Below are positions 1 through 8,823 of a stretch of DNA of 64,000 nucleotides, one piece after another. Source of the stretch: Planctomycetota bacterium. Its GTDB lineage: Bacteria; Planctomycetota; Phycisphaerae; UBA1845. Under the pieces are notes generated by a model. That model saw only the letters and a list, made by a program, of their open reading frames with translations. It was not told the origin of the DNA and searched no databases. The position numbers and the translations under genes were made by a program. Within the stretch, counting starts at the first letter, position 1; each line of letters opens with the position of its first letter. The stretch is from assembly GCA_030616775.1 (NCBI GenBank), contig JAUWWQ010000015.1, forward strand, positions 1 through 64,000, read 5' to 3'.

Positions 1-1499
1 AGAACATTGTCGTCACAGATGCCGGTGGTCCCGTGGCAGCAGGCGCCGGTGTGCTGCAAGCAGATGATCGCGCTGCACGGCGTGCCCTTGTACCAGTCGT
101 CCTGATCACCTACGCAATCGCCGGGCAAGATGTAATCGTCGCAAACCCCAGTCGTCCCATGGCAGCAGGCACCCGTCTGGTCGCAGTTATCATCACAGAA
201 TGGGTCATAAAGTGGATCACACTCCTCCCCGCTGTCGGCCTGGACGATGCCGTCACCACAACAGGTGCAATGATCTGTGGTGTTGGGGGCCCGGCAGGAG
301 GTACACGCTGTGGTGCCTAAGTCCGTCCCGTCGCAGGTTTCGCCTTCTTCGGGCTCAATTATGTTGTTGCCGCACGTATGGCACGTGCAGTCGTCGGTGC
401 ATCGGCTGAACGGAGAGACGAACGCACAGTCCGTGTCGGTCTCGCATTGCTCAACCGGTTGAACGATGCCGTCGCCACAACAGGTGCACTCATCCGGATC
501 ACCCGGAGCACGGCAGGAGGTACACGCTGTGGTGCCTAAGTCCGTCCCGTCGCACGTCTCGCCCTCCGCGGGCTCAATGATGTTGTTCCCGCACCAAATG
601 TGCTTGACCTCGCCCACCTGGATAGGTTCGCACCTGCACTTGGCAGTCGTGTTGGGAATGGTGTCTTCTTCATTCATGCAGCTCGGTTTGCCCTCCGACC
701 CGTCCGACGTGCCGTTGTCCCAGCTCGTGCTGGTTCCCAGGTCGAGGAAGCCGTTGCCATCGTCGTCCTGACACACGATGGTGATCTCTGGGAGGTTCAG
801 GTACGTGTGCACCCCCTGTTCCAGGTCGCCGCAAAGGTCAGGCGGGTCCTCGGTGCACTCGCCGTCGTAGTACGGGCCAGCTCCGCTATTGGGGTCGTAG
901 CCGAAATCACAGGTTTCCCCGATGGGGCAGTCGTCGTCCTTGAAGCAGTCAGTTCCACTAGTCGAGCAGACAGGAGTGCAGTCACCCGTTGTGCCGGGCT
1001 CGAGCGGGGTAACGTCCAGGAAGTCCCGGAAACAGTCGCCCGTGAGGGCGTCGCCACCATCCAAAGCTATGTATATCCCGACATCATAGCGCTCGGAGGC
1101 TTGCGCGACCATCTCGGCCTGGAGAGTCAAGGTGACCTCCTCACCTTCGGTGCACGAGATCAGGTCTGACACGCAGGTACCCCCGCCCGAATCACAGGCG
1201 GGAGAATTGCCCACGACACACGGCATTCCATGGTTGGTACCACCGTCGCACGTACCGAAGATGTTGTAGACCACCAGTAAGACGTCGTTGGCCGTACAGC
1301 CGTTCAGAAGGTCGCAGGTCGTGACGTCGTCCATACAACTAGCGCCGGGACCCGCGGGAACGGGGTAGCATGGTCCCGGATCCTCCTCTGCGAGCGCGGC
1401 GCGGCCGCCCAGGCAGATCACCAGGACAATCGCTAGCGCTGCCACAGCTCTGTTCGTCGAAGACACAATGCCGATGTTCCGCAGGCTTGAGCATTTCAT
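1..1499 (-). CDS. Secreted Cys-rich repeat protein, C-terminally cut by the window edge
   Basis: Reading the minus strand from ATG at 1499 gives an uninterrupted frame of about 499 codons to the window edge. It opens with a signal peptide (basic start, hydrophobic core ALAIVLVICL, likely cut after ALA before EEDP). The mature part is very rich in Cys, Asp and Gly. It contains two copies of a module CGNNIIEP-x-EGETCDGTDLG then CCGDGIVQ, resembling the DUF4215/Myxococcus Cys-rich repeat. Nearer the edge are two copies of a TGACCHGTTG module of the kind seen in planctomycete secreted proteins. A GGGAGA sequence precedes the start. The reading frame, signal peptide and repeats are seen directly. 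The function, probably extracellular binding or adhesion, is not known. Confidence 0.8.
   Translation of the reverse strand, partial: MKCSSLRNIGIVSSTNRAVAALAIVLVICLGGRAALAEEDPGPCYPVPAGPGASCMDDVTTCDLLNGCTANDVLLVVYNIFGTCDGGTNHGMPCVVGNSPACDSGGGTCVSDLISCTEGEEVTLTLQAEMVAQASERYDVGIYIALDGGDALTGDCFRDFLDVTPLEPGTTGDCTPVCSTSGTDCFKDDDCPIGETCDFGYDPNSGAGPYYDGECTEDPPDLCGDLEQGVHTYLNLPEITIVCQDDDGNGFLDLGTSTSWDNGTSDGSEGKPSCMNEEDTIPNTTAKCRCEPIQVGEVKHIWCGNNIIEPAEGETCDGTDLGTTACTSCRAPGDPDECTCCGDGIVQPVEQCETDTDCAFVSPFSRCTDDCTCHTCGNNIIEPEEGETCDGTDLGTTACTSCRAPNTTDHCTCCGDGIVQADSGEECDPLYDPFCDDNCDQTGACCHGTTGVCDDYILPGDCVGDQDDWYKGTPCSAIICLQHTGACCHGTTGICDDNV
238..600 (-). repeat. Tandem repeat of about 216 bp inside the Cys-rich gene
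   Basis: The stretch at 294-376 recurs at 511-593 with few changes, and the flanking stretches near 238-278 and 461-497 also match. The repeat therefore spans about 72 codons and encodes the CGNNIIEP/CCGDGIVQ module. The near identity at DNA level points to a recent internal duplication. Confidence 0.75.
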
Positions 1500-2449
1500 C
1501 GCTCGTCTCCCTTTCCCAGGTTGCCTTGATTCACCCGCCACGCTCAGAGTCGCCCCGTCGCCCTACTGAGACATCCCCGCTGCCAATTGAACGGAGACCT
1601 ATGCCCCTTTCGCGCATTCGGCTCCGTAAGCTTGGCCCTACTGGCATGAATCAGCGCGGCTGGTTTTATCCCTCCCACGTTACTGGCCGGTATCCGCCGC
1701 CCGCGCACCCTCTAACGTCTCGCCGTGTTGCTCCGGCTGGGCCCGGCCAACTAACTCCTCGCCGATCCGGAGGCGAGTGCTATGGTAGTGTCAGGATGAC
1801 CCCAGGAAGCGCGCACTTACTAACTGCGCGCCTGGGCACCGAAATGATCTGCCCGTCTTCACCACCTCCGAATCCAATCCGATAACGGCTTCAGATTACC
1901 CGATCCGCCAGATTGCTGTCAAGGCTGAAAAAAATGGTGTGTATAAGCCAGCTTGGGCGAGCCCGGCGGCGGGGAGAACCATCCCAAGGAGCCCACGCAG
2001 CGGGCGTATTCGGGCAATTTGGCCTCATTACGGATGTAATGTCGCATGTTCGGGCGCACGCCGTGTTTGCGTTGTGGCGCCATCGGGCGCACTGACCAAG
2101 GCAGGACGACTTGCTAAGACGGGCTCCTCGCCGGATCGGGCACACGGCCGGTTGCGCTAGCCAGGACCAGCGGCGCACGGCTGAGATGAAAAGAGTAGCT
2201 GCAACCTACAGACTAATGCGACGATGAGCTGGTCGTACGCTGTATACCCTGTACGCGAAGCGTGTTGATTCTTGTCTCAGTCACGGTTGTTTCGCCGCTT
2301 TCGCCCACGACGAGCCGACTACGGCGTCTGGGACGGACCGGTAGCCGTTGCCGGAAAGACCGTATGCGGAGGCGTCCGGTAAACCCGATACCTTGCACGC
2401 CCCTTGCCTAACCTGAAGTTGTGGAAAGACCGTAACCGAACCCTAGCAC
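1500..2449. other. Gene-poor interval
   Basis: About 950 bases lie between the Cys-rich gene (minus) and the S1 promoter (plus). The short open frames here have no recognisable motif, ribosome site or composition of a gene. No tRNA-like fold or strong terminator was seen. Confidence 0.5.
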
Positions 2450-2478
2450 TTGACTTGCGCACGTCTTCTCGCTAGAAA
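2450..2478 (+). promoter_or_regulatory. Candidate sigma70-type promoter for the S1 gene
   Basis: TTGACT at 2450-2455 and TAGAAA at 2473-2478 are separated by 17 bp. They lie about 120 bp upstream of the S1 start and are oriented towards it. This is pattern-based only. Confidence 0.45.
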
Positions 2479-2601
2479 AGGCTACAAGCACGTGGGTTTT
2501 CAGTACTGGCTTCTGGGTTGCGCCCCGATCGCGTAAGTATAAGTAGTGGGGTAAAGCGCTGAGATGCCTCGACCCGTTCACGGTGGCCCATAGGCTAAAC
2601 C

Positions 2602-4155
2602 ATGAATGATCTTCCTGAACCGAGCAGACCAGCCGAGGCCGGACTGAACGACACAGCCCCACCCGCAGGGGCGGGCGATGAAGCGTCGGCATTCCCGGAT
2701 CCTGATCCACTGTCCCCCACGATGGCGGATATCGACCGCGAAGTACGTGAAGCGATGGCGTCAATGACCTCTGTGGACCCATCCGTTCTGTACGACGAAG
2801 TCAGCACCAGCGAGTCCGTGGCCCCGGGCACCGTGCTGACCGGTACGGTCGTGGGCCTATCGGACGACGAGGTATTCCTCGAGTTCAGCGCCAAGTGTCA
2901 GGGGGTGATGCTTCGCTCCCAATTCGGCAACAAAGAACCGATCAACGTGGGGCGTCGGGTCGACGTTGTGGTTGAGCGCTACGACCCGGAGGGCGATTTG
3001 TTGATCGTCAATCGCGAGGGTGCGATTCAGCGCGCCACCTGGGCCAACCTCTCCGTCGGATCGCTCGTCGAGGGCAAAGTTACCGGCCTGATCAAAGGCG
3101 GTTTGGAAGTGGATCTCCAGGGAATACGCGCCTTTATGCCAGGGTCGCAGGCTGATGCCACCCCGATGAAGGACATCTCCGTGCTGCTCAACGAAACGGT
3201 TCGATGCGAGGTCATCGAGGTGGATCGACGCAACAAGAACATTCTTGTCAGCCGCCGGAAGGTGATCGAGCATGAACGGGCAGACGCTCGCCGGAAGCTG
3301 AAAGAAGAGCTCGAAGTCGGGCAGGTTCGCCGCGGGATCGTCAGGAACATCACCGACTTTGGTGCTTTCGTCGATCTTGGCGGGCTCGAGGGCCTGGTGC
3401 ACATCCGCGACCTGAGTTGGAGCATGGTCGACAAGGTTTCGGACGTGCTCTCACCCGGCCAAGAGGTCGAGGTGAAGGTGCTCAAGATTGACTCGAAGCG
3501 TGATCGCGTCTCCCTAGGTCTCAAACAGGCTCTACCTGACCCGTGGGCCAATGTGCCGGAGCGGTATCCGCTCGGTACGACGCTCAAGGCGCGGATCACC
3601 CGCACCACGGACTTCGGCGCATTCGCAGAGCTTGAACCGGGCATTGAAGGGCTAATTCCCCTCAGCGAGGTGGGCTGGCAACGGGTGAGAAAGACCACGG
3701 ATGCGGTGTCGGTTGGCGATATCGTTGACGCGGTAGTAATTCGGGTGGAGCCGGAGAGGCATCGCCTGGCGCTCAGTATGAAGCAGGCCCAGCCGGATCC
3801 GTGGGACGGCGTGCTGGAAGGTTTTTCGCAGAACTCATTGACAAAAGGTCGGGTGACCCGTCTGGCTGACTTCGGTGCCTTCGTCGAGGTGGTGCCGGGT
3901 GTGGAGGGTCTGATTCACATCTCCGAGCTTTCGGACCGACGGGTCAAGTCATGCAGCGACGTGTTGCAGGTTGGTCAAGAAGTGGAAGCCCGGATCCTGG
4001 GCGTCGACAAGGAAAACCGTCGCATTTCCCTATCTCTCAAGCAGGCCAGGGAACCGGCTGAGGATCACGAAGCCGGGCCTATCGAACCTCCGAGGGCCCC
4101 GAGGAAGCGGAAGAAACAGCTGCGCGGCGGTCTGGCAAGTCACTTCGATTGGTAG
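2602..4155 (+). CDS. rpsA: 30S ribosomal protein S1 (five S1 RNA-binding domains)
   Basis: This 517-aa protein has an acidic, low-complexity N-terminus of about 70 residues, then five S1/OB-fold repeats at roughly residues 75-145, 155-222, 238-306, 324-393 and 411-481. The last three carry the classic DFGAF and GLIHISELS-type signatures. A basic Lys/Arg tail ends the protein. S1 holds mRNA on the 30S subunit during initiation. Five domains is within the bacterial range of four to six. No strong Shine-Dalgarno precedes the start, which is common for rpsA. It appears monocistronic, with a candidate promoter at 2450-2478. Confidence 0.9.
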   Translation: MNDLPEPSRPAEAGLNDTAPPAGAGDEASAFPDPDPLSPTMADIDREVREAMASMTSVDPSVLYDEVSTSESVAPGTVLTGTVVGLSDDEVFLEFSAKCQGVMLRSQFGNKEPINVGRRVDVVVERYDPEGDLLIVNREGAIQRATWANLSVGSLVEGKVTGLIKGGLEVDLQGIRAFMPGSQADATPMKDISVLLNETVRCEVIEVDRRNKNILVSRRKVIEHERADARRKLKEELEVGQVRRGIVRNITDFGAFVDLGGLEGLVHIRDLSWSMVDKVSDVLSPGQEVEVKVLKIDSKRDRVSLGLKQALPDPWANVPERYPLGTTLKARITRTTDFGAFAELEPGIEGLIPLSEVGWQRVRKTTDAVSVGDIVDAVVIRVEPERHRLALSMKQAQPDPWDGVLEGFSQNSLTKGRVTRLADFGAFVEVVPGVEGLIHISELSDRRVKSCSDVLQVGQEVEARILGVDKENRRISLSLKQAREPAEDHEAGPIEPPRAPRKRKKQLRGGLASHFDW

Positions 4156-4413
4156 CTGCTTGGTCGGCAGTGGTGATTGCCTCAACTACCACCTGATTCC
4201 GTAGCCTGTTGGGAAGCCATACTGGCCTGGGCATGTAGTGCCGGCGCTGCTCCCCCAAACCCGTACAACCTGCGAGCGACAGGCCATCGGGGTTGAGTAT
4301 TGGGGCTTGGCCCGATACGCTACCATCTTCGGCGGTGCCGGTGCTCGGTGTTTGGGACTGAGACGCCGGACCTTGATATGATGCCCGTATGGTAACCGAC
4401 GGCCGCGTGACGG

Positions 4414-4881
4414 ATGAATTTTGGACTGATCGATCGTATCGTTGAGTTGACGCGAAGCGAGCGCATTGTCGCCGTCAAAGCAACGTCGCTGGCGGAAGAG
4501 TACCTGGCGGATCACTTTCCGACGTTTCCCGTCCTACCGGGTGTGCTGATGCTTCAGGGCCTGGTGGAGGCGGCCACTTGGCTGGTCCGCGACGCGTTGG
4601 ATTTCTCCCCAAGCATCATCTTGCTTCGTCAGGCAAAGAATGTTACATACAAGAACTTTGTCAGACCGGGCAATCTGCTTACCTTGACGGTCACTTGTCG
4701 CCGGCTGGCGCAAGGCGAAAGCGGTTTCGACGGTGTCGGGCACTGCAATCAGGATGAGGTGGTTCGAGCGAGGTTCGGCCTGACACACTTGTCCCTCGGG
4801 CAGTCTGAAGGCGCGGCTACGCCCGTGGATCAACGACTGGTGGAAGCGGCGAGAGCGAGGTTTGCCCTCCTGCGCCGGTAG
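4414..4881 (+). CDS. FabZ-like hotdog dehydratase with altered active-site residue
   Basis: This 155-aa single hotdog domain resembles (3R)-hydroxyacyl-ACP dehydratases. The signature DHFPTFPVLPGVLML is present with the catalytic-type His at residue 34. The Glu expected 14 residues later (FabZ E63 position) is Gln48. A Glu appears at residue 52, where FabZ normally has Gln, so the two residues look exchanged along the helix. The paralogue at 5417-5917 keeps the normal arrangement. It is the first gene of the acyl cassette. It could be a dehydratase with a rearranged active site or a non-catalytic partner subunit. The family is clear; activity is not. Confidence 0.8.
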   Translation: MNFGLIDRIVELTRSERIVAVKATSLAEEYLADHFPTFPVLPGVLMLQGLVEAATWLVRDALDFSPSIILLRQAKNVTYKNFVRPGNLLTLTVTCRRLAQGESGFDGVGHCNQDEVVRARFGLTHLSLGQSEGAATPVDQRLVEAARARFALLRR

Positions 4882-4969
4882 GTAGGAGGATTTTGAAGAC
4901 CGACAGAACGTGTACCCGGGCCGTTTAAGCGGCACCCCACAAAGCATAGACGACGGAGGTCTAAACGAC

Positions 4970-5362
4970 ATGGCTCCAAGCCGTGATGAACTTTTCACGC
5001 AGATCCGAGACGTGCTTGGCGACGCGCTCGGCGTCGACGAGGAAGAAGTAGTGCCCGAGGCGACACTCCAGGGCGATCTCGGAGCCGAGAGCATCGACTT
5101 TCTGGACATCGTCTTTCGGCTCGAAAAAGCGTTTTCGATCAAGATTCCCAAAGGCGAGCTGTTCCCCGACGACATTCTCAATAACCCGGAATATGTCCAG
5201 GATGACAGGATGACCCCGGCCGGCCTCGATAAGCTCAAAGCGACTGTTCCGCACGCGGACTTCTCCGAGTTCGAGAAATCCCCGTACCTATCGAAGATGC
5301 CTGACTTGTTCACGGTCAACACCATCGTCAACTACGTAGAAAGCAAGCTCGCCGCCGCCTGA
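4970..5362 (+). CDS. Acyl carrier protein
   Basis: This is a 130-aa ACP, longer than the roughly 80 residues of housekeeping ACP. The start at 4970 is chosen because GGAGG precedes it by about 9 bases; an upstream in-frame extension to 4910 lacks a ribosome site. The phosphopantetheine attachment motif is GAESIDFLDIVFRLE, with Ser41. Most of the extra length lies in an insertion between helix II and the end (FPDDILNNPEYVQDD and following). It sits between two dehydratase-like genes and is presumably the carrier for the cassette. Confidence 0.88.
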   Translation: MAPSRDELFTQIRDVLGDALGVDEEEVVPEATLQGDLGAESIDFLDIVFRLEKAFSIKIPKGELFPDDILNNPEYVQDDRMTPAGLDKLKATVPHADFSEFEKSPYLSKMPDLFTVNTIVNYVESKLAAA

Positions 5363-5416
5363 CGGAACTGTGACACCGCTCCTCACACCCAGGACCGAAT
5401 AAGGGACGAAATCGAC

Positions 5417-5917
5417 ATGCGATGGATCTGGATCGATGCTTTCGTCGAATTCGTCTCCGGGGAGCGGGCCTCGGCCGTCAAGAACGTGACACTCGCCGAG
5501 GAGCATCTTCGTGATCATTTCCCGGGGTATCCTGTCATGCCGGCAAGTCTGATAATCGAAGGCATGGCCCAGACAGCCGGAATCCTGGTCGGAGAAGCCC
5601 GGGGGTTCGCAGAAAACGTGATTCTTGCTAAGATTCGCACCGCGGAGTTTGATGATTATGCTGTCCCGGGGGACCAGTTGCGCTACGACGCCGTCATCGA
5701 GTCCCTGGACGAGCGCGCCGCAGCCACGAGCGGGACGGTTTTGAAGAACGGCAAGCCAATCGGGCGGGTTGACCTAATTTTTTCGCACGTGAACCAGGCG
5801 GACAGACCTGCCGATATGCCGGATCACAACTTCGTATTCACCGGGCAGTTCATGAACCTGCTTACGGCGTTTCGCAGCCAAGGCGGGAGTGGAGGCGATC
5901 AACCCGATGGCAGATAG
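5417..5917 (+). CDS. FabZ-like (3R)-hydroxyacyl-ACP dehydratase
   Basis: This 166-aa hotdog protein has the motif DHFPGYPVMPASLIIEGMAQ. It retains His34 and Glu48 at the two catalytic positions of the FabZ family, plus the following Gln52. It should dehydrate 3-hydroxyacyl thioesters carried by the neighbouring ACP. Its 3' end overlaps the start of the next gene by 11 bases, suggesting translational coupling. It differs from housekeeping FabZ in lacking the usual N-terminal PHRYPFLLVD stretch; it begins directly with WIDAFVEF. Confidence 0.82.
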   Translation: MRWIWIDAFVEFVSGERASAVKNVTLAEEHLRDHFPGYPVMPASLIIEGMAQTAGILVGEARGFAENVILAKIRTAEFDDYAVPGDQLRYDAVIESLDERAAATSGTVLKNGKPIGRVDLIFSHVNQADRPADMPDHNFVFTGQFMNLLTAFRSQGGSGGDQPDGR

Positions 5918-7247
5918 ACAGCGGGTGGTCGTTACGGGATTAGGTGTTGCGACGCCGACCGGAATCGGGATGGAGCCGTTCTGGGACGCCCTGATCGAGA
6001 AACGCCGCGGGATCAGGCGTATCCAGGCGTTCGATCCGTCGGGCCTCGCTGCTCAGGTCGGCGGTGAGCTTCCTTCTTTCGCGCTCGGCGACTACATACC
6101 CAAGAGCTACCGGAAAAGTGCCAAGGTGATGTCACGAGGCATCAAGATCGCCATGGTCTGCGCTTACCACGCCGTCAAAGACGCCGGCCTTAAGACCAAG
6201 TGCATCATCGAGCGCGGTGAAGCAAACGGCCCGCCCAATCTCGACAGCCGGCGGTTCGGGGCCAACATCGGCGCGGGTCTGATCTGCGCCGACCTCAACG
6301 AGCTGGCCGGTGCGCTGGCCACGGCCGCGGATGAGGACCGCCGCTTCAGTCTGATCCGGTGGGGCACAGAGGGCATGAACAACCTTACCCCGCTGTGGCT
6401 GTTGAAGTTCCTGCCCAACATGCTAGCCTGCCACGTGACCATCGTGCACAACGCCCAGGCACCCTCCAACACCATCACCTGCGCGGAAGCGTCCAGTCAC
6501 CTGGCGATCGGCGAAGCCTTCCGAACCATTGCCCGTGGCGACGCCGACGTGTGCATCTGCGGCGGAGCGGAGAGCAAGATAAATCCGATGGCAATTACCA
6601 GACCGCTGCTGTGGGGCCGGCTGAATACGGACGACAATGATGCTCCCGAACGGGCGTCCCGGCCCTTCGGCGCTCGCCGGTGTGGTATGGTGGTGGCCGA
6701 AGGTGGTGGGCTGGTGATCCTCGAATCGCTCGACCACGCCCGTGAGCGTGGTGCCAGGATTTACGCCGAGGTTGTGGGGCTCGGGGCCGGAGCGAACACC
6801 AACAGTTGGTCAACGCCGGACCCCAAGGGTGCGGGTATTGCGCTGGCGCTTCGCAAGGCATTGGCCGACGCGGGTACCGCCGCGGACCGGATCGACCTGG
6901 TTACGCCTTTCGGCACCGGCACGGTAGGGCATGATGCCGGCGAGATGGCAGCCTGGAACGAAGTGTTTGGGGCGCGGTTGGATCACATCCCGGCGATGAC
7001 CAGCCGCGGGGCGATCGGAAACAACGGAGCCGGGTCGGGTGCGATCGACTTCGCTGCGACGGTTGTGGCCCTGTATCGCAACACAGTCCCTCCATCCCCT
7101 AACACGGAGGACCTCGACTCCAGGTGCCGCTTCCGGTTTGTTCGAGAACATCCGATCGACGCCAACATCACACAGGCGATCAGTGTTGGCTATGCATTGG
7201 CCGGCACGCAGAGCGCCGCATTGGTGATTCGACGTCATCAGGAGTAG
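5907..7247 (+). CDS. Beta-ketoacyl synthase-like protein lacking both active-site His residues
   Basis: This 446-aa protein has the thiolase-fold ketosynthase layout. ATG at 5907 is preferred over GTG at 5889 because GGAGG lies at 5891-5895. The nucleophile region ITCAEASSH keeps Cys192. The first His motif (normally HGTGT) reads TPFGTGT, with Phe335. The second (normally KxxxGH) reads RGAIGNN, with Arg367 and Asn372. In elongating ketosynthases both His residues assist decarboxylation and condensation. This protein is thus unlike a normal KS and unlike a chain-length factor, which loses the Cys. It overlaps the dehydratase upstream and is 4 bp from the intact KS downstream, so a KS/KS-like heterodimer is the natural guess. 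Confidence 0.85.
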   Translation: MADRQRVVVTGLGVATPTGIGMEPFWDALIEKRRGIRRIQAFDPSGLAAQVGGELPSFALGDYIPKSYRKSAKVMSRGIKIAMVCAYHAVKDAGLKTKCIIERGEANGPPNLDSRRFGANIGAGLICADLNELAGALATAADEDRRFSLIRWGTEGMNNLTPLWLLKFLPNMLACHVTIVHNAQAPSNTITCAEASSHLAIGEAFRTIARGDADVCICGGAESKINPMAITRPLLWGRLNTDDNDAPERASRPFGARRCGMVVAEGGGLVILESLDHARERGARIYAEVVGLGAGANTNSWSTPDPKGAGIALALRKALADAGTAADRIDLVTPFGTGTVGHDAGEMAAWNEVFGARLDHIPAMTSRGAIGNNGAGSGAIDFAATVVALYRNTVPPSPNTEDLDSRCRFRFVREHPIDANITQAISVGYALAGTQSAALVIRRHQE

Positions 7248-7251
7248 GCCG

Positions 7252-8559
7252 TTGGAGCGACGCGTCGTCATCACGGGAACGGGCTGGGTGACGCCCCTGG
7301 GCCACGACATCGAAACAGTGTGGCGGCGTATGCTCGCCGGAGACAGCGGTGTGGCCTCCACGACGCTGTTCGACGCTCGAACGTTTCCCTCATCTTTTGC
7401 CGCCGAGGTCAAGGACTTCTCGCTAGTTCAATTCTTGAAATCAGACGCAAAGAAGCACCAGGGGGCGAGCCGCAACACGCAGTTCGCCCTGGCTTCGGGT
7501 GTGATGGCCTGGGAGCATGCAGGATTATCACAATATGTGGGCCTCGATCCGACCCGTGTCGGCGTCTACCTGGGCGGCGGTGAGGGGCCGATCGATTTCG
7601 ACCCGTGTGCGGCCGCAGCATTGGCTGGGTGTTTGGGCGAAGACTGTGAAGTGACACCCCTTGACACTGTGCGATGGGCTCAGACTGCGCTGCGCCTGCT
7701 AGACGCCACATGCGAACTCGAGCAGGACCCGAACATGGCGGGCGGACACCTGGCCGTCCAATTCAACGCCCAGGGCCCCAACTTCAACACGCTCACCGCT
7801 TGTGCCGCCAGCACACAGGCAGTTGGTGAAGCCATGCAACTGATCCTCCACGGTGACGCCGACGTGATGATCACAGGCGGGACCCACAGCATGATTCACC
7901 CGCTGGGCATAACGGGGTTCAATCGGCTGACCGCTCTATCGACTAGAAATGACGACTATTTGACAGCTTCGCGCCCCTTTGATCGTACGCGCGACGGGTT
8001 CGTTCTGGGGGAGGGCGCCGCCATCGTGATTCTCGAAGAGCTGGAGCATGCCAGGCGTCGCGGGGCCCGGATACTTGCAGAGGTCGTCGGTTTCGGTTCA
8101 ACCGCTGACGCGTTTCGTATTACTGACATCCATGAGGAGGGTCGCGGGGCGATTGCCGCAATGCAGGCCGCCCTGGATTGCGCCGGGATGACCCCGGAAG
8201 ACATCGACTACATATCCGCCCACGGCACCGGTACGGAAGAGAACGACAAGATCGAGACGCTGGCCATCCGTGGCCTCTTCGGCAAGCACGCCGACAGGGT
8301 CGCGGTGAACAGCATAAAAAGCATGATCGGGCACCTGATCGCCGCCGCCGGGGCGGTGGAACTGATCACCTGCGTGTTAGCCATCCGCGACGGCGTCATA
8401 CCCCCGACCATAAACTACAGTACGCCCGACCCGAATTGTGATCTGGACTGCGTGCCCAACAAAGCCCGCAAGCGCGAGGTGCGAGCTGCCCTCTCCAACA
8501 GCTTCGGCTTTGGAGGCCAGAACAATACCCTCATTGTCCGTGCGCCCAAGCATGTATAG
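7252..8559 (+). CDS. Beta-ketoacyl-ACP synthase II-like (FabF family)
   Basis: This 435-aa ketosynthase carries the full Cys-His-His triad: Cys184 in LTACAAST, His324 in ISAHGTGT and His361 in NSIKSMIGHL. It should condense acyl and malonyl units carried by ACP. The start is a TTG at 7252 with GGAG 7 bases upstream. No better start exists, since the fold begins at residue 3 (RRVVITGTGWVTPLG). It is the last gene of the acyl cassette. No malonyl transferase, ketoreductase or enoyl reductase is in this window, so those steps must come from elsewhere. Confidence 0.92.
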   Translation: MERRVVITGTGWVTPLGHDIETVWRRMLAGDSGVASTTLFDARTFPSSFAAEVKDFSLVQFLKSDAKKHQGASRNTQFALASGVMAWEHAGLSQYVGLDPTRVGVYLGGGEGPIDFDPCAAAALAGCLGEDCEVTPLDTVRWAQTALRLLDATCELEQDPNMAGGHLAVQFNAQGPNFNTLTACAASTQAVGEAMQLILHGDADVMITGGTHSMIHPLGITGFNRLTALSTRNDDYLTASRPFDRTRDGFVLGEGAAIVILEELEHARRRGARILAEVVGFGSTADAFRITDIHEEGRGAIAAMQAALDCAGMTPEDIDYISAHGTGTEENDKIETLAIRGLFGKHADRVAVNSIKSMIGHLIAAAGAVELITCVLAIRDGVIPPTINYSTPDPNCDLDCVPNKARKREVRAALSNSFGFGGQNNTLIVRAPKHV

Positions 8560-8599
8560 GGTGTGCCGCGCGTACCTCTAACACTGGTGTGGGAACCTT

Positions 8600-8700
8600 A
8601 GTACCGCGTTTCATAGGATGCGCGACTACGGTCGCTGGACCGAGAATCCCTTCTCGGTCCTAAGGTACTTGCCGAGACAGGACTTTCGGCACAACAGATA
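8600..8700 (+). repeat. Dispersed palindromic repeat, copy 1
   Basis: About 100 bp matches the reverse complement of 14008-14124. The core at 8637-8660 is a perfect 10-bp stem (GGACCGAGAA / TTCTCGGTCC) around a 4-base loop. Shared flanks include AGTACCGYGTTTCAT at one end and TCGGCACA at the other. It is non-coding and lies between the ketosynthase and the SelD fusion. Confidence 0.75.
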
Positions 8701-8823
8701 GTCGCACCAATTGTGAAATGCAGCATTACTCTGATTTCCCGCCAGGGCGCGTGTAATACTTGCAGCGGCTGATGCTGGAGCAGGAGCAAGACCGCTTTTG
8801 GCTAATTCAGGAGAGCATCTCCG

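Noticed and set aside
1370-2178. Open frames of 95-171 codons in the interval before rpsA
   Set aside because: They overlap on both strands, have no motif, and lack ribosome sites. One covers the 5' end of the Cys-rich gene on the opposite strand.
5907-7247. Chain-length factor of a type II polyketide synthase
   Set aside because: Chain-length factors replace the active-site Cys, usually by Gln. Here the Cys is kept and the His residues are lost.
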